From an uncultured Anaerococcus sp. (GTDB lineage: Bacteria; Bacillota_A; Clostridia; Tissierellales; Peptoniphilaceae), in assembly GCA_902488555.1 (NCBI GenBank), contig CABTWT010000046.1, forward strand, positions 1 to 8,529: a stretch of DNA of 8,529 nucleotides, read 5' to 3'. Shown piece by piece: positions 6,521 through 8,529 of the stretch; position 1 is the stretch's first letter, and each line of letters begins with the position of its first letter. Below the pieces are notes generated by a model that was not told the DNA's origin, ran no database searches, and saw nothing but the letters and a program-made list of their open reading frames with translations. The translations under genes and the position numbers were made by a program.

Positions 6521-7015
6521 CTATTTATTTAGTTTATATTTTCTAATTAGATTATTAATAGCTTCTATATCTTCTTTTTTTACTTTTACAATCTCATTTG
6601 AACTTTGATTGTCTTTTTTAACTTGCAAAACAAGATCTGAACTTTCCTTATCAAAGCCCCATTTTTTAAGCTCTTTGTAGTTATAAAAATTAGAATTTGC
6701 TAGTATGCCATTTTCCCCAATATACATCTTGTTTTTTGAGTATAGACCAAATATTAGAGCAAGAACAATCATAACTCCTGCAGTTGCCATACTAGTTTTG
6801 TCATTTAATTTAAATCCTTGGTAAAAGTTAATAATGCCTGTAACTAACAAAACTATCAATAAAGCTATTTCTAATTTTGAAATTTCTCTACCAAATTCAT
6901 CAAAATCACCATTTAATAGCGATTTATTCTTTTTTGTTTTGAAAATCCTATATGCAAAAAATAAAATAATTGCTACATATAAAATCAAAATAAACATATC
7001 CATATTTCTATTCAT
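6521..7015 (-). CDS. Small membrane protein with cytoplasmic C-terminal domain, 164 residues
   Basis: The ATG has a strong AAGGAGG (7023-7029) seven bases upstream. Three hydrophobic segments are at about residues 7-23, 49-65 and 76-92. The C-terminal 70 residues are soluble and charged: YIGENGILANSNFYNYKELK (98-117) followed by KWGF, and an alternating K/V stretch near 141-147. This tail pattern (a short strand, 'G-I', aromatic residues, then W-G) resembles small Firmicute membrane proteins filed under DUF5673-like names. I hold that only loosely and assign no function. It sits between hpt and coaX, where many Firmicutes have ftsH, but it shows no AAA ATPase or zinc protease motif and is not an ftsH fragment. 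A hairpin terminator (7034-7053) lies just before its Shine-Dalgarno, so its expression probably relies on read-through or a weak promoter inside hpt. Confidence 0.85.
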   Translation of the reverse strand: MNRNMDMFILILYVAIILFFAYRIFKTKKNKSLLNGDFDEFGREISKLEIALLIVLLVTGIINFYQGFKLNDKTSMATAGVMIVLALIFGLYSKNKMYIGENGILANSNFYNYKELKKWGFDKESSDLVLQVKKDNQSSNEIVKVKKEDIEAINNLIRKYKLNK

Positions 7016-7033
7016 AATAAAACCTCCTTAAAT

Positions 7034-7053
7034 AAAAAAGGGCCATTAGCCCT
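7034..7053 (-). terminator. Short intrinsic terminator at the end of hpt
   Basis: On the minus strand AGGGC and GCCCT pair as a 5-bp GC-rich stem around a 5-base loop, followed by six Ts (7039-7034). The hpt TAG stop (7054-7052) lies partly inside the stem, and the Shine-Dalgarno of the next gene starts only a few bases after the T-run. The short stem suggests partial termination, so it may set the ratio of hpt to downstream expression. Confidence 0.6.
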
Positions 7054-7615
7054 AATCTTGCTCTTTTTCATATACAGATCTTTTTAGTACACCTATATAT
7101 GGGATATTTCTCATTAATTGATTATAGTCCAAACCATAGCCAACTACAAATTCATTTGGTATTTTAAATCCATACCAATCCGACTTGATATCTACAACTC
7201 GTCTTTCTGGCTTGTCAAGAAGGGTTACAATTTTGATATCTTTAGGATCTCTTTTTGATAAGTTGTTTTTTAAGTTTAGTAGAGTGTGGCCAGTATCTAT
7301 GATATCCTCAACCAAAAGAACACTCTTATCCTTGATGTCTGTATCCAAATCTTTTAATATCTTAACATTGCCAGTTGAAGTAGTTCCCTCATAGGAAGAA
7401 ACTGCCATAAATTCCATAGCCGTGTCTACTTTTACATACTTTGCAAGTTCAGACATAAACATAACAGAACCTTTTAGTATACCTACCATGATCAAAGGCC
7501 CTTGGCTATCCGCATAATATTCGTTTATTGTCTTTGCAAGTTGTTTGATTCGAATATTAATACTCTCTTCATCTATTAAAACTTTTTCTATCATTGAATT
7601 TGTATCGCTAATCAT
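7052..7615 (-). CDS. hpt: Hypoxanthine (guanine) phosphoribosyltransferase
   Basis: Purine salvage enzyme converting hypoxanthine and guanine plus PRPP to IMP and GMP in the cytoplasm. At 187 residues it has the usual bacterial length. The PRPP-binding signature is VLLVEDIIDTGHTL (99-112), with the acidic pair E103-D104. The phosphate loop region is GILKGSVMF (45-53), followed by the flexible-loop start AVSSYEG (71-77). Purine-side residues lie in LDKPERR (133-139) and GFKIPNEFVVGYGLDYNQ (149-166). The first ATG was chosen because GAGG (7622-7625) lies six bases upstream; a second Met at codon 8 is less well placed. The start overlaps the tilS end by 8 bases (7608-7615), the usual coupled tilS-hpt pair. 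A terminator follows at once. Confidence 0.96.
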   Translation of the reverse strand: MISDTNSMIEKVLIDEESINIRIKQLAKTINEYYADSQGPLIMVGILKGSVMFMSELAKYVKVDTAMEFMAVSSYEGTTSTGNVKILKDLDTDIKDKSVLLVEDIIDTGHTLLNLKNNLSKRDPKDIKIVTLLDKPERRVVDIKSDWYGFKIPNEFVVGYGLDYNQLMRNIPYIGVLKRSVYEKEQD

Positions 7616-8505
7616 TAGTAACCTCTATTTTCACTATATTTTTGCTATTTTGATCCACCTTAGCATCTTCTGCCAATCTATGAGAAACTATCCAAATTAT
7701 TGTTCCATCTGATATAATAAGTGGTATTCTATCTCTGTCTATTTTATCAATTTTTTCATCAATAAAAAAATCTTTTAACTTCTTACTATGACCAAAACCA
7801 AGAGGGTTGAACTTATCTCTATTTTTGCGAGTTCTAATCTCAAGAGGAAAGCTTAGCTTATCATAGTCAAAATATCCTATAGTTTTTGATTTATCTAAAA
7901 CTTTATCTACAAGCTTAGCTGATATCATATATCCATTGAAAGATTTTTCCTCTCCCAAAGACAAAAATATTTTCTCATCAGATGATAAGTTATGCTTTAT
8001 CCTTCTTAGATCATATGACTTGTAAGATTTTGAAAATTCCAAATCGTCCTTTATAATTTTTTTGCCATTGGAAAGATTTGTTAGATTTATAAAATCACTA
8101 ATATTACTTTTGCTAAAATCCTTAGTTGACCCATTCAAATCCTCAATTGCAGATCTTAATATCCTCGCTTGATAAGGGTAAGATAAACTTTCAAATGCTT
8201 CTTTATCAAAACTAATTTGATCATTTGAAGTGCTCTTTATGATATCTTTGCTAAGATTTTTTATATTAATATCTATAATTTCCAAATCGTTTTTTACTAA
8301 ATCAGAAAGTGAGAATATACTATCCTTAAGCCTTGGATTAATTTCTTCCATTCTTGGTATTATTTCATTTCTAATATAATTTCTGGTGTAGTCATTGGAA
8401 AAATTACTTTGATCAAGAGCGTAGGGAATCTTATTTTCATCAAGATAGGCTAAAATTTCCTTTTTTTCAAAAGTTAAAATAGGCCTTATAATATCTTCTG
8501 ACCTA
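7608..8505 (-). CDS. tilS: tRNA(Ile)-lysidine synthase, 5' part missing
   Basis: TilS attaches lysine to C34 of tRNA-Ile(CAU), changing both its codon reading and its amino-acid identity, using ATP. Only the C-terminal 299 or so residues are present. The retained sequence opens with RSEDIIRPILTFEKKEILAY, the segment that follows the N-terminal PP-loop ATPase domain. The catalytic SGGxDS motif and about 130-150 residues are therefore lost. Next comes YALDQSNFSNDYTRNYIRNE, typical of the end of the TilS catalytic domain, and then a helical middle region. The C-terminal TilS domain shows IRTRKNRDKFNPLGFG, KKLKDFFIDEKI and RDRIPLIISDGTIIWIVSHR. The gene is not biologically truncated: it is interrupted by adapter sequence from 8506. 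An open frame continuing to 8522 with a GTG start would add MCSSD plus part of a leucine codon, all or nearly all adapter-derived, and should not be annotated. The end overlaps hpt by 8 bases. Confidence 0.93.
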
Positions 8506-8529
8506 AGATCGGAAGAGCACACGTCTGAA
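8506..8529 (+). other. Illumina TruSeq adapter remnant (artefact)
   Basis: The last 24 bases begin AGATCGGAAGAGCACACGTC and continue TGAA, an exact match to the start of the standard TruSeq read-1 3' adapter. Its first A is the dA-tail used in ligation. This is library sequence, not genome; real sequence ends at about 8505. Confidence 0.98.

Noticed and set aside
7121..7149. TTGTAG-17-TATAAT inside hpt, minus strand
   Set aside because: The -10 is perfect but the -35 is poor, it is inside coding sequence, and it lies upstream of the hpt terminator, so it would not bypass it.

Overview
The window is about 30% GC. It reads as the chromosome of a low-GC Firmicute with Shine-Dalgarno-led genes and sigma-A-like promoters. 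Gene content and style suggest an anaerobic coccus of the Tissierellia type (Anaerococcus/Peptoniphilus-like), but this is inferred from overall resemblance and not proven. Every confidently called gene is on the minus strand, so the genes read from right to left. Both ends are incomplete: the left end cuts a membrane-protein gene, and the right end runs into a library-adapter sequence that cuts tilS.

Right half (about 2300-8505), in transcription order: tilS (3' part only), hpt, a 164-residue small membrane protein, coaX (type III pantothenate kinase), a DusB-like tRNA-dihydrouridine synthase, greA and lysS. A strong hairpin terminator follows lysS. tilS/hpt, coaX/dus and dus/greA overlap, and greA-lysS are 12 bases apart, so translation is probably coupled. 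This is a housekeeping cluster for tRNA modification and charging, transcript elongation, purine salvage and CoA synthesis. It resembles the classic Firmicute tilS-hpt-ftsH-coaX-...-dus-(greA)-lysS neighbourhood, but ftsH is absent and a small membrane protein lies in its place. The lysyl-tRNA synthetase carries an extra C-terminal EMAP-II/Trbp111-like tRNA-binding domain, the most notable protein feature here.

Left half: an orphan four-helix membrane protein (1679-2194) with a terminator overlapping its stop codon. Next comes a gene-poor, very AT-rich stretch (1101-1660) holding a clear promoter, a leader of about 100 bases, repeated and palindromic candidate operator sites, and what looks like a decayed plus-strand coding remnant. 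Last is a DUF3100-like integral membrane protein running off the left edge.

No CRISPR array, insertion sequence, phage gene, rRNA or tRNA gene was seen. I found no clear candidate for a wholly new system. The points most worth checking are the LysRS fusion, the operator-like architecture upstream of the DUF3100-like gene, and the adapter artefact.
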